From contig CAWEQO010000001.1 in assembly GCA_963811225.1 (NCBI GenBank), forward strand, positions 868,001-932,000: a DNA stretch of 64,000 nucleotides. The letters run 5' to 3'. Every line of letters begins with the position of its first letter. Position 1 is the stretch's first letter. This document shows, piece after piece, positions 1-7,187 of this stretch. This DNA comes from CAWEQO01 sp963811225 (lineage in GTDB: Bacteria; Chloroflexota; Anaerolineae; Anaerolineales; Anaerolineaceae). The notes beneath the pieces are model-generated. The model was given only the letters and a program-made list of their open reading frames with translations. It was not told the origin of the DNA and searched no databases. The translations under genes and the position numbers were made by a program.

Positions 1-232
1 AATATTCGCTGGCGCGCCATTCTTCCAAATCTTCCGGATACGACCAAACCGAAAAGACGAGCACGCGCACGTCACCGTTATCCAGCGGGCGGGCCGAGAT
101 GCGAATGGTGCGGCTTCCGGGGAAGGATTGCAAAAAGCCCTTCCAAGTCGTCAATACCATCCAGGCCTCGTCCCAGGCTTCGGCAGGCACGTTTGCGGTT
201 ACGAAGTGTGAGTAAGAATCAATATGCGCCAT
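1..232 (-). CDS. Antibiotic biosynthesis monooxygenase-like (ABM) domain protein, partial
   Basis: The N-terminal 77 residues of a gene running off the left edge. It begins MAHIDSYSHFVTANVP and continues with a beta-alpha-beta pattern (AWDEAWMVLTTWKGFLQSFPG, then RTIRISARPLDNGDVRVLVFS and VWSYPEDLEEWR). This is typical of small dimeric ABM/ferredoxin-like fold proteins, which include quinone monooxygenases and stress proteins. The family reading is by pattern only and no catalytic residue can be assigned. It is the last visible gene of the leftward oxidase operon, 12 bp after the small membrane protein. The C-terminus is missing, so size and exact role are unknown. Confidence 0.55.
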   Translation of the reverse strand, partial: MAHIDSYSHFVTANVPAEAWDEAWMVLTTWKGFLQSFPGSRTIRISARPLDNGDVRVLVFSVWSYPEDLEEWRASEY

Positions 233-244
233 CGCAGCCTCCCA

Positions 245-601
245 TTAGTAGAGAAATCCGTACAGGATATACCGCACGCCGATATACAATCCTGCCAAGA
301 ACAGGCCAATGATAATCGACCAGGTAAAGATCGAAACCCGCCCGTTGCGCTCGAACAGCGTACCCGCAAACGAGGTGGTTTCATACAGGGCTCCCTTGGC
401 ATAGTGGGTGTAGCTGAAGAAGTAGGTGAAGAAATAGAACAGGATCACCATTGTCATCAACCAGGCCATCACCTGGGCCTGAATGCCCCAGAACACCTCG
501 GTCGCCCGGTTGGTGCTCATATTGGCATAATACAACGTGTAAAGATAGGTGTAATAGGCCTTTACGACATCGGTTTCATTACCGGTTGGAATTGGGAACA
601 T
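245..601 (-). CDS. Small two-TM membrane protein of the cbb3 oxidase cluster
   Basis: A 118-residue protein with two hydrophobic helices, about residues 46-66 (AWLMTMVILFYFFTYFF) and 92-115 (IFTWSIIIGLFLAGLYIGVRY). The N-terminus is rich in aromatic residues. Its start overlaps the end of the CcoS-like gene by 23 bp, so the two are probably translationally coupled. I do not recognise a family. Its place in the oxidase operon suggests an accessory or assembly subunit in the cytoplasmic membrane, perhaps taking a CcoQ-like place, but the sequence does not resemble the short single-TM CcoQ. That role is inference from context. Confidence 0.6.
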   Translation of the reverse strand: MFPIPTGNETDVVKAYYTYLYTLYYANMSTNRATEVFWGIQAQVMAWLMTMVILFYFFTYFFSYTHYAKGALYETTSFAGTLFERNGRVSIFTWSIIIGLFLAGLYIGVRYILYGFLY

Positions 602-941
602 GCTCTACCTCCTCTCCTTCTTCGGTTTCCCCTTGCTCCTCTTCATCTTCTAATCCTTTGGCCCAGTCGGGCGTGTAGTAGTCCGGCTCGTCGATCGTCA
701 GCATGTAATACTTGGCTTCTTCGATGTTGTGGAACATGCCGCGCTTCAAGGCAATCAAGAAGGCCGCCAGCGCCGCCAGGAACAACACCAGATAGCTGAG
801 CACCAACCAGGTCGCCACGGTGAGAGCTGCGCCCGGGCCTTCTTCATACTGCGCCGCCTGCACCGGCGCAGTGATCAGCGCCATCAACGCCAGCGTGATA
901 ACAGCTGAAGTCCGGAATTTGTGTCGATAGTTCATCATCAT
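579..941 (-). CDS. CcoS-like cbb3 oxidase assembly protein
   Basis: A 120-residue membrane protein. A signal-like N-terminal hydrophobic stretch ending TAPVQAAQ is followed by one TM helix (about residues 43-64). Just after the helix, KRGMFHNIEEAKYYML resembles the CcoS/FixS hallmark, in which a short motif of G-x-F-(D/H)-(D/N)-(L/I)-E follows the helix. CcoS proteins help load copper into the cbb3 core subunit. The acidic C-terminal tail (about residues 97-115) is not typical. The start is one of three consecutive ATG codons after a GGGAGG ribosome site, so the exact N-terminus may be one or two residues shorter. It is downstream of ccoN and the diheme subunit and overlaps the next gene. The CcoS assignment is moderate. 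Confidence 0.55.
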   Translation of the reverse strand: MMMNYRHKFRTSAVITLALMALITAPVQAAQYEEGPGAALTVATWLVLSYLVLFLAALAAFLIALKRGMFHNIEEAKYYMLTIDEPDYYTPDWAKGLEDEEEQGETEEGEEVEHVPNSNR

Positions 942-994
942 CCTCCCTCTCCTTGGGCAGCCCTAACAATGCAAGGCTGCCCGTTTTTTCTTGG

Positions 995-1174
995 TTATGG
1001 CGCATGGAAGGTCAAATCCTCGGTGCTCATCACTTCAGCTTCCGTCGGCAGCGGATCGCCGCGCGCCAGGGCGTCTTGATAAGCTTTCGTGACCGGATCG
1101 AAGCAGGTCGGCCGGATCAGGCCGGTCACGATGGACTGCGTCATGGGCAGCTTGCCCCCCAAAACTTCGTCCCC
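995..1174 (-). pseudogene. Tandem duplicate of the diheme subunit's 60-residue tail
   Basis: Read on the minus strand, this stretch encodes GDEVLGGKLPMTQS through TEAEVMSTEDLTFHAP and a stop. It is a diverged copy of the last 60 residues of the preceding oxidase subunit (1186-1368), which ends STESVTWHAP plus stop. The block KAYQDALARGDPLP is identical in both. The copy lies after the first stop codon and in a different frame, so it cannot be read through. An internal ATG (MTQSIV) could start a peptide of about 49 residues, but no convincing ribosome site precedes it. It is most simply a remnant of a tandem duplication that included the stop codon. Confidence 0.75.
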
Positions 1175-1185
1175 CGCAGTGCAAC

Positions 1186-2640
1186 TCAAGGGGCATGCCA
1201 GGTGACGCTCTCGGTGCTCATCACTTCGGCCTCCGGCGGCAGTGGATCGCCGCGCGCCAGGGCGTCTTGATAGGCCTTGGTGATCTGCTGGAAGTAGGCC
1301 TCGCGGATCAAGTCGGTCAGGATGGTGTGGGTGATCGGCAGCTTGCCGCCCACCATGACCTCGTCGCCCGGCGCCAGGCCCGCCGCCACCCAATGTGCCG
1401 CCGCTTCGAACGGCTGCGTATCGGTGTTGATGATCACGCCCGGGCCATCCTCAATCGGATGATCATTGACGTAATTCATCAGTGGGGGCGGCGGTGTCCA
1501 CTGTTCGTACATCGCGGTGGTTGGCACCACTTCTTTCTGCGCCATCGAGCCGTTCTGGATCGTGCGCAGGAACAGCGTCAGCCGCCAGACGTCTTCCACC
1601 GGCAGGCGTGTGCCAAAGTTTTCCATGGCCGTGCCCTTGCCGCCCACCAGGATGCGGTAGTACAGGTCGCCGTCCGAGGCGAACGGACCGTTTATCGCAC
1701 TGACATCCTGGAAGTTGAATGGGTTTGGATCCATGAATTGAGCGGCCGGTCCGTCTCCGCCGCCGTTTGCGCCGTGGCAGCCCCAGCAGCGCTGTAAGAA
1801 AACCGCTTTGGCCTGGATCAGGTTTTGTTGGGTCAGCGGGATGGGGGATGGGGTGAGCCAGTAGCCGCGCTCGAACGAGTTCAACATCCAGACCGCTTTC
1901 CAGGGCAGCCCCCAGGGCGAACTATCGCTGGGCTTGCCGTTCGCGTTGTAGGTGCCCTCGTTGGTCAACCGCTGCACCAGATTGGGGAAGCGGTCTTCGG
2001 GTTTGTAGATCCCCATATTAATCAGCATCAGTTCCTTGCCCACTTGCTGGGCCGCCACCCGCAGGTAGCCCTCTTTACCGCCCTGAGCCTGGTTATGCGC
2101 GATCAGCATATTGATGCTGGTGTCATCGTAGAAGTTGAAGCGCGGCATGATCGAGTTTGGCGTCGTGGCGCGCGGGCTCCAGTAATGCGCCGTGTGCCAA
2201 TCGTTAGGGTGCTGCCCGGCTTCGTTCGCCAGGTCCGGCCCGGTGCGCGCCGTGCCAAAGATGTTCGGGGCCGGGTCGCCGTCCCAATAGTCGCCCGGTT
2301 CCGAGACGCGCGGGTACAGGTAGTAGCGCGCCCGGAAGTAGTCCTGCGGCCGCGAGAAGGAGCTGTGACAATAGACGCAGCCGTTCGCCAGATACAGCGC
2401 CCGGCCATCCAACGCTTCGTCGGAATAGGGCGCCCAGTTCAGCGAGGGCGGCGGATCCATGCTAAAGGTCGGCAGGATCACCACCACCACCACCGCCACC
2501 GCAAAAAACACCAGCAGCGCTCCAACCGTGCACATCAAGGGTGACATCAGGATCACACGGAAGGGCTCCTGCGAGAGCATCTTCCCTTCCAGCCCAGCAC
2601 TTGGATGTGCGGGTATTCTTTCGTTCTCAGGTATTGGCAT
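1186..2640 (-). CDS. Membrane-anchored diheme cytochrome c subunit of cbb3-type oxidase (CcoO/CcoP-like fusion)
   Basis: A 484-residue protein with one N-terminal TM anchor (about residues 29-57) and two c-type heme sites, CVYCH at 88-92 and CWGCH at 285-289. SIMPRF near 165 offers a likely axial Met for the first heme. The first half resembles CcoO/FixO, including the distinctive RPQDYFRARYY context and NDWHTAHYWSPR. The second half is a CcoP-like class I cytochrome. One polypeptide thus appears to replace two normal subunits. It passes electrons from the quinol or cytochrome side to CcoN on the outer face of the membrane. The gene starts 12 bp after ccoN. The C-terminal 60 residues after the second cytochrome are unfamiliar and are duplicated just downstream. 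Confidence 0.85.
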   Translation of the reverse strand: MPIPENERIPAHPSAGLEGKMLSQEPFRVILMSPLMCTVGALLVFFAVAVVVVVILPTFSMDPPPSLNWAPYSDEALDGRALYLANGCVYCHSSFSRPQDYFRARYYLYPRVSEPGDYWDGDPAPNIFGTARTGPDLANEAGQHPNDWHTAHYWSPRATTPNSIMPRFNFYDDTSINMLIAHNQAQGGKEGYLRVAAQQVGKELMLINMGIYKPEDRFPNLVQRLTNEGTYNANGKPSDSSPWGLPWKAVWMLNSFERGYWLTPSPIPLTQQNLIQAKAVFLQRCWGCHGANGGGDGPAAQFMDPNPFNFQDVSAINGPFASDGDLYYRILVGGKGTAMENFGTRLPVEDVWRLTLFLRTIQNGSMAQKEVVPTTAMYEQWTPPPPLMNYVNDHPIEDGPGVIINTDTQPFEAAAHWVAAGLAPGDEVMVGGKLPITHTILTDLIREAYFQQITKAYQDALARGDPLPPEAEVMSTESVTWHAP

Positions 2641-2652
2641 CTTCGTCTCCCT

Positions 2653-4191
2653 CTATCTATTCTTCCCAATGGCAGCGGCCTGGATAAACGGTTGGATCTC
2701 TTTGCGCCGCAGTGCAGATGTATCCATGGTGACGGTGCGGAAGATGTTGTAAGCCTGAACGATGGCCGAGGTCATGATCATTCCGCCGAAGAAGGCGCGC
2801 ATGATGTAGTGCGGATACAGCATCGGCACGGTGTTCACAATCGGAATGCCGTTCCACCAGTTCTGACCCTGCACAAAGCTGGCAAACGTGAGCGCAAAGA
2901 AGAAGCCGGTAAAACCAATCGTGATCAGCCAATACTGCCAGTTGAGGGCGCGCTCGCTAAAGATTGGCTTTTTCAATACCTGTGGGATGATGTAGGCGAT
3001 CATGCCCTCACCCAGGATGGTGAACCCGCCCAGCAGGGCCAGGTGGGCGTGAGCAATGGTCCAGTTAGTGAAATGCATCAGGGTATTGAAGTCCGACTCC
3101 GACTGGCCTGCGCCTTGCACGTTCACCAGGAAATAGAAAATGAATCCGGTGATCACGAATCGCAAGGGCAGGTTGACGACGAACTTCTCCCAGTTGCCTC
3201 TCATCGTCAGCCAGATATTGGAGAAGAACGCGATCACCGCCGCCAGGATCAGGAAGCTGTTGATGATCGCTACCGTGCGCAGCCAGCCGGGGATCGGCGC
3301 TTGCAGCAGGTGGTGGTGCCCCACACCCGCATAGAAGAAGGCGACCCCCCAGAAAGAGATCAGCGAGAGGGTGTGGCTGTAGAGCGGCGTGCCGGTGATG
3401 CGCGGCACCATATAATAGACCAACGCCACCAGCATTGGCGTCAGCCACAAGCCAAACAGGTTATGGCTTCCCCACCAGTTGATCATCACATCATGGAGCG
3501 GGTTGAGCAGCGCCCCCGATACCGACCCGCCTGGGATGCCATTCCCGAGCAAGGTGCCCGGCCTCCACATCACGTTTGCAATGAAATAATCGGAAGCAAG
3601 CCATAGCGGCGCGGCCAGGAACCACCAGACTGTCACATACAGTGGTTTGACCCGGCGCTCGATCACGCTCATGATCACGATCACCGTGTTGACAATCCAG
3701 GTCAGCCACAGCCAGACGTCCAGCGGCCAGATGATCTCCCAGTACTCGCGGCCCTGGGTGTAACCCATCCCCAGCGTCAAAATCACCAGGGCAAACATGA
3801 TGTTCCACGACCACGACATCCACCAGGCCAGGCGCTCACCCCACAGCTTCGAGCGGCCAAGCAGGCGCGGCAGGACGTAGAACAGCGAGCCCCAGTACAT
3901 ACTCGACAGCCAGGCAAAGATCACGCCGTTGACGTGCATGGGGCGGATGCGGCTGAACAGCAGGAATGGCACCCCTGCGAACAGGTTCGGCTCGATCAGC
4001 TCGTTCGCCATCGTGAAGCCGATGACCGTCACGACGATCATCCAGAAACAGGAACTGTACAGCCAGAGCCTGGCGGCGATATCCTGATACTCCAGTACTG
4101 ATTCGCCCGCGATAGAGATGGTACGGGAGAAGATTCCCGAACGTTTGACTTGTTCACTATCGTGGTAAGTCGATTGACCTTGTTGCGGCAT
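2653..4191 (-). CDS. ccoN: cbb3-type cytochrome c oxidase subunit I
   Basis: The 512-residue core of a C-family heme-copper oxidase, reducing O2 to water in the cytoplasmic membrane. It has about 12 TM segments. Expected ligands are visible: H86 in RPMHVNGV (low-spin heme), H243 in NWWGSHNLFG (CuB), H292-H294 in VGHHHLLQAP (CuB pair) and H381/H383 in NWTIAHAHLALLGG (hemes). Y287 in FFYAGVGHHH is at the helix VII position expected for the cross-linked Tyr of cbb3 enzymes. The start has a strong AGAGGAGGG site. It is the first gene of the operon; about 500 bp without genes lies upstream. CcoN is clear; a canonical separate CcoP is not seen in the window. Confidence 0.93.
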   Translation of the reverse strand: MPQQGQSTYHDSEQVKRSGIFSRTISIAGESVLEYQDIAARLWLYSSCFWMIVVTVIGFTMANELIEPNLFAGVPFLLFSRIRPMHVNGVIFAWLSSMYWGSLFYVLPRLLGRSKLWGERLAWWMSWSWNIMFALVILTLGMGYTQGREYWEIIWPLDVWLWLTWIVNTVIVIMSVIERRVKPLYVTVWWFLAAPLWLASDYFIANVMWRPGTLLGNGIPGGSVSGALLNPLHDVMINWWGSHNLFGLWLTPMLVALVYYMVPRITGTPLYSHTLSLISFWGVAFFYAGVGHHHLLQAPIPGWLRTVAIINSFLILAAVIAFFSNIWLTMRGNWEKFVVNLPLRFVITGFIFYFLVNVQGAGQSESDFNTLMHFTNWTIAHAHLALLGGFTILGEGMIAYIIPQVLKKPIFSERALNWQYWLITIGFTGFFFALTFASFVQGQNWWNGIPIVNTVPMLYPHYIMRAFFGGMIMTSAIVQAYNIFRTVTMDTSALRRKEIQPFIQAAAIGKNR

Positions 4192-4581
4192 TATCGTTCC
4201 CTCCTCTGCAAGTATGCAGTGCCGAAAACATGATGCAGTTCTTCTATATGCTGGTTCTGATAAGTCGATTGTAAAGATGGTGGTTAGGCGTTATACCTGC
4301 TCAACTTCAGGTGAATCCCCCCGGATTAAAAAGCCTGAATATGGATCGATGCTCAGACGTGAACGCAGGCGGTTAAAAAGAGTAGAACCAATACCAACAG
4401 TCAGGCGAGAGCGAATGGATAAGGCGGAACGGCGTGCGTATTGAGGAAAAATATCGCGATAATTTCACGCAGTTGCGTCGAGCCCCCAAGGCATTGCAAC
4501 CAAATAAACAGGTACCCCCCCATTAAATATTCAATCCATTTTAATACGTATTGAATTAATTGAGTAAAGAACAGGCTGTGC

Positions 4582-4610
4582 CAAATGTCATAACAATCGC
4601 ATGACATTTG
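4582..4610. promoter_or_regulatory. Perfect 10-bp inverted repeat, candidate operator
   Basis: CAAATGTCAT and ATGACATTTG are separated by 9 bases. The dyad spans 29 bp, a size typical of a dimeric regulator site. It lies in the gap between ccoN (minus, start 4191) and the acyltransferase terminator, about 390 bp upstream of ccoN. It does not match the FNR or CRP consensus. It could also form an RNA hairpin. Confidence 0.4.
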
Positions 4611-4630
4611 TAATAGCATCTGAAACGAAT

Positions 4631-4669
4631 ACAAAAGGAGGCGCTGCCAGGCAGCGCCTCCTTTTTGTA
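4631..4669 (-). terminator. Strong hairpin terminator after the acyltransferase gene
   Basis: GGAGGCGCTGCC (4637-4648) pairs perfectly with GGCAGCGCCTCC (4650-4661), flanked by A-runs on one side and T-runs on the other. This gives a very stable stem with A/T tails on both strands, typical of a bidirectional intrinsic terminator. It begins 21 bp after the stop codon of the leftward acyltransferase gene. Confidence 0.85.
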
Positions 4670-4689
4670 TTCTCGTAATAAATGAATGC

Positions 4690-5394
4690 TTACAGCGTCT
4701 CCAATGCCTCGGTCAACATACCCGAAGAGCGGTCCATCCGGCTCTGGCTCTCATGCGCCAGCTCGATGATGTGGTGCATCACCATGTCGGCCACGATCCG
4801 CACACGCCTCCGGTCGTCGGCGTCGCCGCTGAAGTACAATGGCCGCCCGCTGGTCACGTTGTAAGGACCGCGTAGATACCAGTGGCTGGTTTCATGCTGG
4901 CCCTTGACGCAGGAATGGAACGTATGCAGCCGTTCGGTCAGCAGGTGGACGCCCACCGGCACCACCGGAGCGCCGCTCATCAGCGCCAACCGGGCCACGC
5001 CCGTATGCGCCTTGTGGAAGCCGCCTTCCAGCGGGCTGATCGCGCCTTCCGGGAAGATGATGATGTTGCGCCCCGCCTTTAGCTGGCGCATGGCCTCGTC
5101 GATGGCCTCCTGCCCCTGGCCTGCCTTGACCGAGATGTGTCCCGAGCGGCGCAGGTATTCACCCAGAACCGGCACCTGGAACAGCACATCCTTGATCATG
5201 ATGAAGGCCTGCTGCCGCACCATCGCCGCCACAAAGAACGGATCGGTGGTGCTGGGGTGGTTGGCGGCAATGATCTTCGCCCCACCCGGAAAGTCGGTGT
5301 GCCTGTGAATATCCATTTTAAGCATTGTGCTTGTATAGGACAGAACGACAGGTTTCGAGAACCAATAAAAAGGCTTTTCGGTATGTATGATCAT
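4690..5394 (-). CDS. PlsC-type 1-acyl-sn-glycerol-3-phosphate acyltransferase
   Basis: Lysophospholipid acyltransferase-fold protein of about 234 residues. It has the catalytic NHxxxxD motif (NHPSTTDP) and the substrate-binding FPEGAIS motif, followed by GAPVVPVGVH. These enzymes add the second acyl chain to lysophosphatidate at the membrane. I chose the ATG at 5394 (MIIHTEKPFYWF) because it begins the conserved region and has AAGG-type sites upstream. An in-frame start at 5475 would add 27 unusual residues. It is a single gene followed by a strong terminator. The exact acceptor is not determined. Confidence 0.8.
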   Translation of the reverse strand: MIIHTEKPFYWFSKPVVLSYTSTMLKMDIHRHTDFPGGAKIIAANHPSTTDPFFVAAMVRQQAFIMIKDVLFQVPVLGEYLRRSGHISVKAGQGQEAIDEAMRQLKAGRNIIIFPEGAISPLEGGFHKAHTGVARLALMSGAPVVPVGVHLLTERLHTFHSCVKGQHETSHWYLRGPYNVTSGRPLYFSGDADDRRRVRIVADMVMHHIIELAHESQSRMDRSSGMLTEALETL

Positions 5395-5529
5395 TTCCTT
5401 TATCAACCTTCCCTGGGTTCTATGAATGTGCGGCGCTGCATAGGGAAGTGTACCTTTAATCCTATCCCGGCGCATCGGCCACCGGACACATCTTTGGGCT
5501 GTGAAGGGGGTACATCTTCGGGATGCGCC

Positions 5530-5552
5530 TGGTCACATTGGCGATGTGACCA
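5530..5552. promoter_or_regulatory. Inverted repeat upstream of the acyltransferase gene
   Basis: TGGTCACAT and ATGTGACCA are separated by 5 bases. On the minus strand a TATAGT box lies about 14 bp upstream (plus-strand 5567-5572), so the dyad would sit near the transcription start of the acyltransferase gene, as an operator would. The half-sites are oriented TCACA...TGTGA, opposite to the CRP consensus, so a CRP site is unlikely. Confidence 0.35.
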
Positions 5553-5748
5553 TCAACATGAATACTATAACCCCCTGTGCCATTAAAAGTTCTTTTCAAT
5601 ACCCTACATAAGTGTTAGGTGTACCCCGGCTTTCGCCCTCCCCAACCCATCCGTATGTCGGCTATTCACCCTATTGTAACCTACATTGTCCATATCGTAT
5701 ACATTCCCCCTCGCAGCTCCCTGCAGCCCGGCACATCCCTGTGCTGGG

Positions 5749-6477
5749 CTACGACTCTCCAGCCTCCACACGCTTCTGCACTCGCGCCGCCTGCCGCTTC
5801 CCGGCCGATACGCCATCGATATACGGCTGCAAAATCCGCACCCAAATCACATACCCATTGCCCAACAGGTGGATCTGATCGTTGGTCAGCTCCGGACAAA
5901 TGGCCCCTTGTGCGGTGGCAAAGTGCGGGAAGAGATCGATGTACGTGGCTCCAAAACGCTGCGCCAGCGCTTCGAGACGGAGGTTCAACCGGCGGATGCG
6001 CCGGGCATAGCGCTGCTTGCGCGGCAAGATCGACTGCACGAACACCTGCGTCTCCGGCAACTCGGCCTGGATACGCTGCAGGATGGCTGCGTAATTTTTC
6101 AAGATATGGGCATCACTGTGATTGACGTACCAGGGCAAATCGTTTGTGCCGATCAGGATGAAGATCGCCGCGGGCTTGCCCGGCAGGATCTCATCCATGC
6201 GGGCCAGCGCGCCGGAGACGGTATCGGCATTGATGCCCCGGTTCCTGACCGGCAGGCCCGGGAACAGCTCGTTCCAGCGCGCCCCGTCGGTGATGCTGTC
6301 GCCCAGGAAGACGATGTCGCCCGGCTTCACCGGGAAGTGTTGGAAGAACGAGCGTTTCTGCCTGTGATGGTGGCGCAAGAAGTTCCCGGCTGCGATCCGC
6401 GTGATGACGTACAGCACCAGCGATGCCGCCAGCAGAACGATCAAAAAATAGGTGAGAAAGTCTCCGATGCCAAACAT
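5749..6477 (-). CDS. Membrane-anchored SGNH/GDSL hydrolase
   Basis: A 242-residue protein with an N-terminal TM helix (about residues 5-30) and an SGNH hydrolase domain. Visible blocks are FLGDSITDGARW (block I, nucleophile Ser), RNRGINADT (block II Gly), LIGTNDLPW (block III Asn) and DQIHLLGNGY (block V Asp/His). It probably hydrolyses an ester or acetyl group on a carbohydrate or lipid outside the cytoplasm; the substrate cannot be read from sequence. The basic C-terminal tail is short. It is 16 bp downstream of the MaoC-like gene on the same strand, so the two may be co-transcribed. Confidence 0.8.
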   Translation of the reverse strand: MFGIGDFLTYFLIVLLAASLVLYVITRIAAGNFLRHHHRQKRSFFQHFPVKPGDIVFLGDSITDGARWNELFPGLPVRNRGINADTVSGALARMDEILPGKPAAIFILIGTNDLPWYVNHSDAHILKNYAAILQRIQAELPETQVFVQSILPRKQRYARRIRRLNLRLEALAQRFGATYIDLFPHFATAQGAICPELTNDQIHLLGNGYVIWVRILQPYIDGVSAGKRQAARVQKRVEAGES

Positions 6478-6493
6478 CTCGATGGATTATAAC

Positions 6494-6973
6494 TTACTTT
6501 CGACCCTCGGCCTTCACCAGCATCTTCCACACACCCCGCTGCACCGCCTTATCCTCCTGGTTTAGCAGCTCCACCTCCGCCGACACCATCCCGCCGCCCA
6601 GCCGCGGCACCGCCTTCGTCTCCGTGACCGTCAGTCGCACGCGCAGCGTATCGCCGATGTGGATCGGCAGGCTGAACTTCCAGGCGTCGATCTCGCGGAA
6701 GGCCAGCACGGTCGCGTCCATGAAGCCCATCCGCACCGCCAGTCCACTGGCGATCGAAAGCCCCAGCAGCCCGTGGCCGATGCGCTGCCCGAAAGGCCCA
6801 TCGGCGGAAAACGCAGCGTCCGTATGCATCGGGTTCCAATCGCCTGAGAGCATGGCAAAGTTGACAATGTCGCTCTCGGTCACCGTCCGCCCCACGCTGG
6901 TGGCCGACTGCCCTGTCTCGTATTCCTCGAAATACAGCCCCACTCGGGGTTCCAGTGTTCGTTTTTCGCTCAT
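6494..6973 (-). CDS. MaoC-like hotdog dehydratase
   Basis: A 159-residue MaoC/hydratase family protein with the signature DWNPMHTDAAFSADGPFGQR and IGHGLLGLS. In this family the Asp/His pair catalyses hydration of an enoyl-CoA-type substrate. The ATG at 6973 (MSEKRTLEPRVG) is preceded by GAAAGGAT at good spacing; the longer frame back to 7087 lacks such a site. It is followed on the same strand by the SGNH hydrolase. The physiological acyl substrate is unknown. Confidence 0.8.
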   Translation of the reverse strand: MSEKRTLEPRVGLYFEEYETGQSATSVGRTVTESDIVNFAMLSGDWNPMHTDAAFSADGPFGQRIGHGLLGLSIASGLAVRMGFMDATVLAFREIDAWKFSLPIHIGDTLRVRLTVTETKAVPRLGGGMVSAEVELLNQEDKAVQRGVWKMLVKAEGRK

Positions 6974-7124
6974 GGGTGTTATCCTTTCTCTATGAAGATA
7001 GCAAGAACGAGTCAATCCGTCAATAAGAAAGTGAACGGTCTGCCCATTACACACCTGGTTTTCTCGGAGAAATCCGGTATCCAACAATCAGACTGGGCTC
7101 TACTCTCTGGCCCCTTGAACCCAA

Positions 7125-7169
7125 TTGACGAATCCCCTCCCCCGTTGTATAGTTATCTCGCTAGATAAC
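7125..7169 (+). promoter_or_regulatory. Sigma70-type promoter with overlapping palindromic operator
   Basis: TTGACG (7125-7130) and TATAGT (7148-7153) are separated by 17 bp, close to consensus. Immediately after the -10 box lies GTTATCT-CGCT-AGATAAC (7152-7169), a perfect 7-bp-arm palindrome where a repressor would block transcription. The ROK-like gene starts at 7188. Confidence 0.75.
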
Positions 7170-7187
7170 GCCCTAAAGAGGAGCGAA

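Larger units (their letters stand above)
4192..4689. other. Gene-free stretch upstream of ccoN
   Basis: Nearly 500 bp without a convincing gene. It is AT-richer than its surroundings and should contain the ccoN promoter on the minus strand, although I could not place -35/-10 boxes with confidence. It contains a 10-bp perfect inverted repeat at 4582-4610 and a strong hairpin at 4631-4669, listed separately. Short open frames here (4214-4444 plus and 4401-4634 minus) have no recognisable domains and no good ribosome sites. Confidence 0.5.

Noticed and set aside
4401..4634. A 77-codon minus-strand frame upstream of ccoN
   Set aside because: No ribosome site, no domain, and it runs across the candidate operator dyad.
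5530..5552. CRP-binding site upstream of the acyltransferase gene
   Set aside because: The half-sites are in the reverse orientation (TCACA first, TGTGA second) with a 9-bp centre, unlike TGTGA-N6-TCACA.
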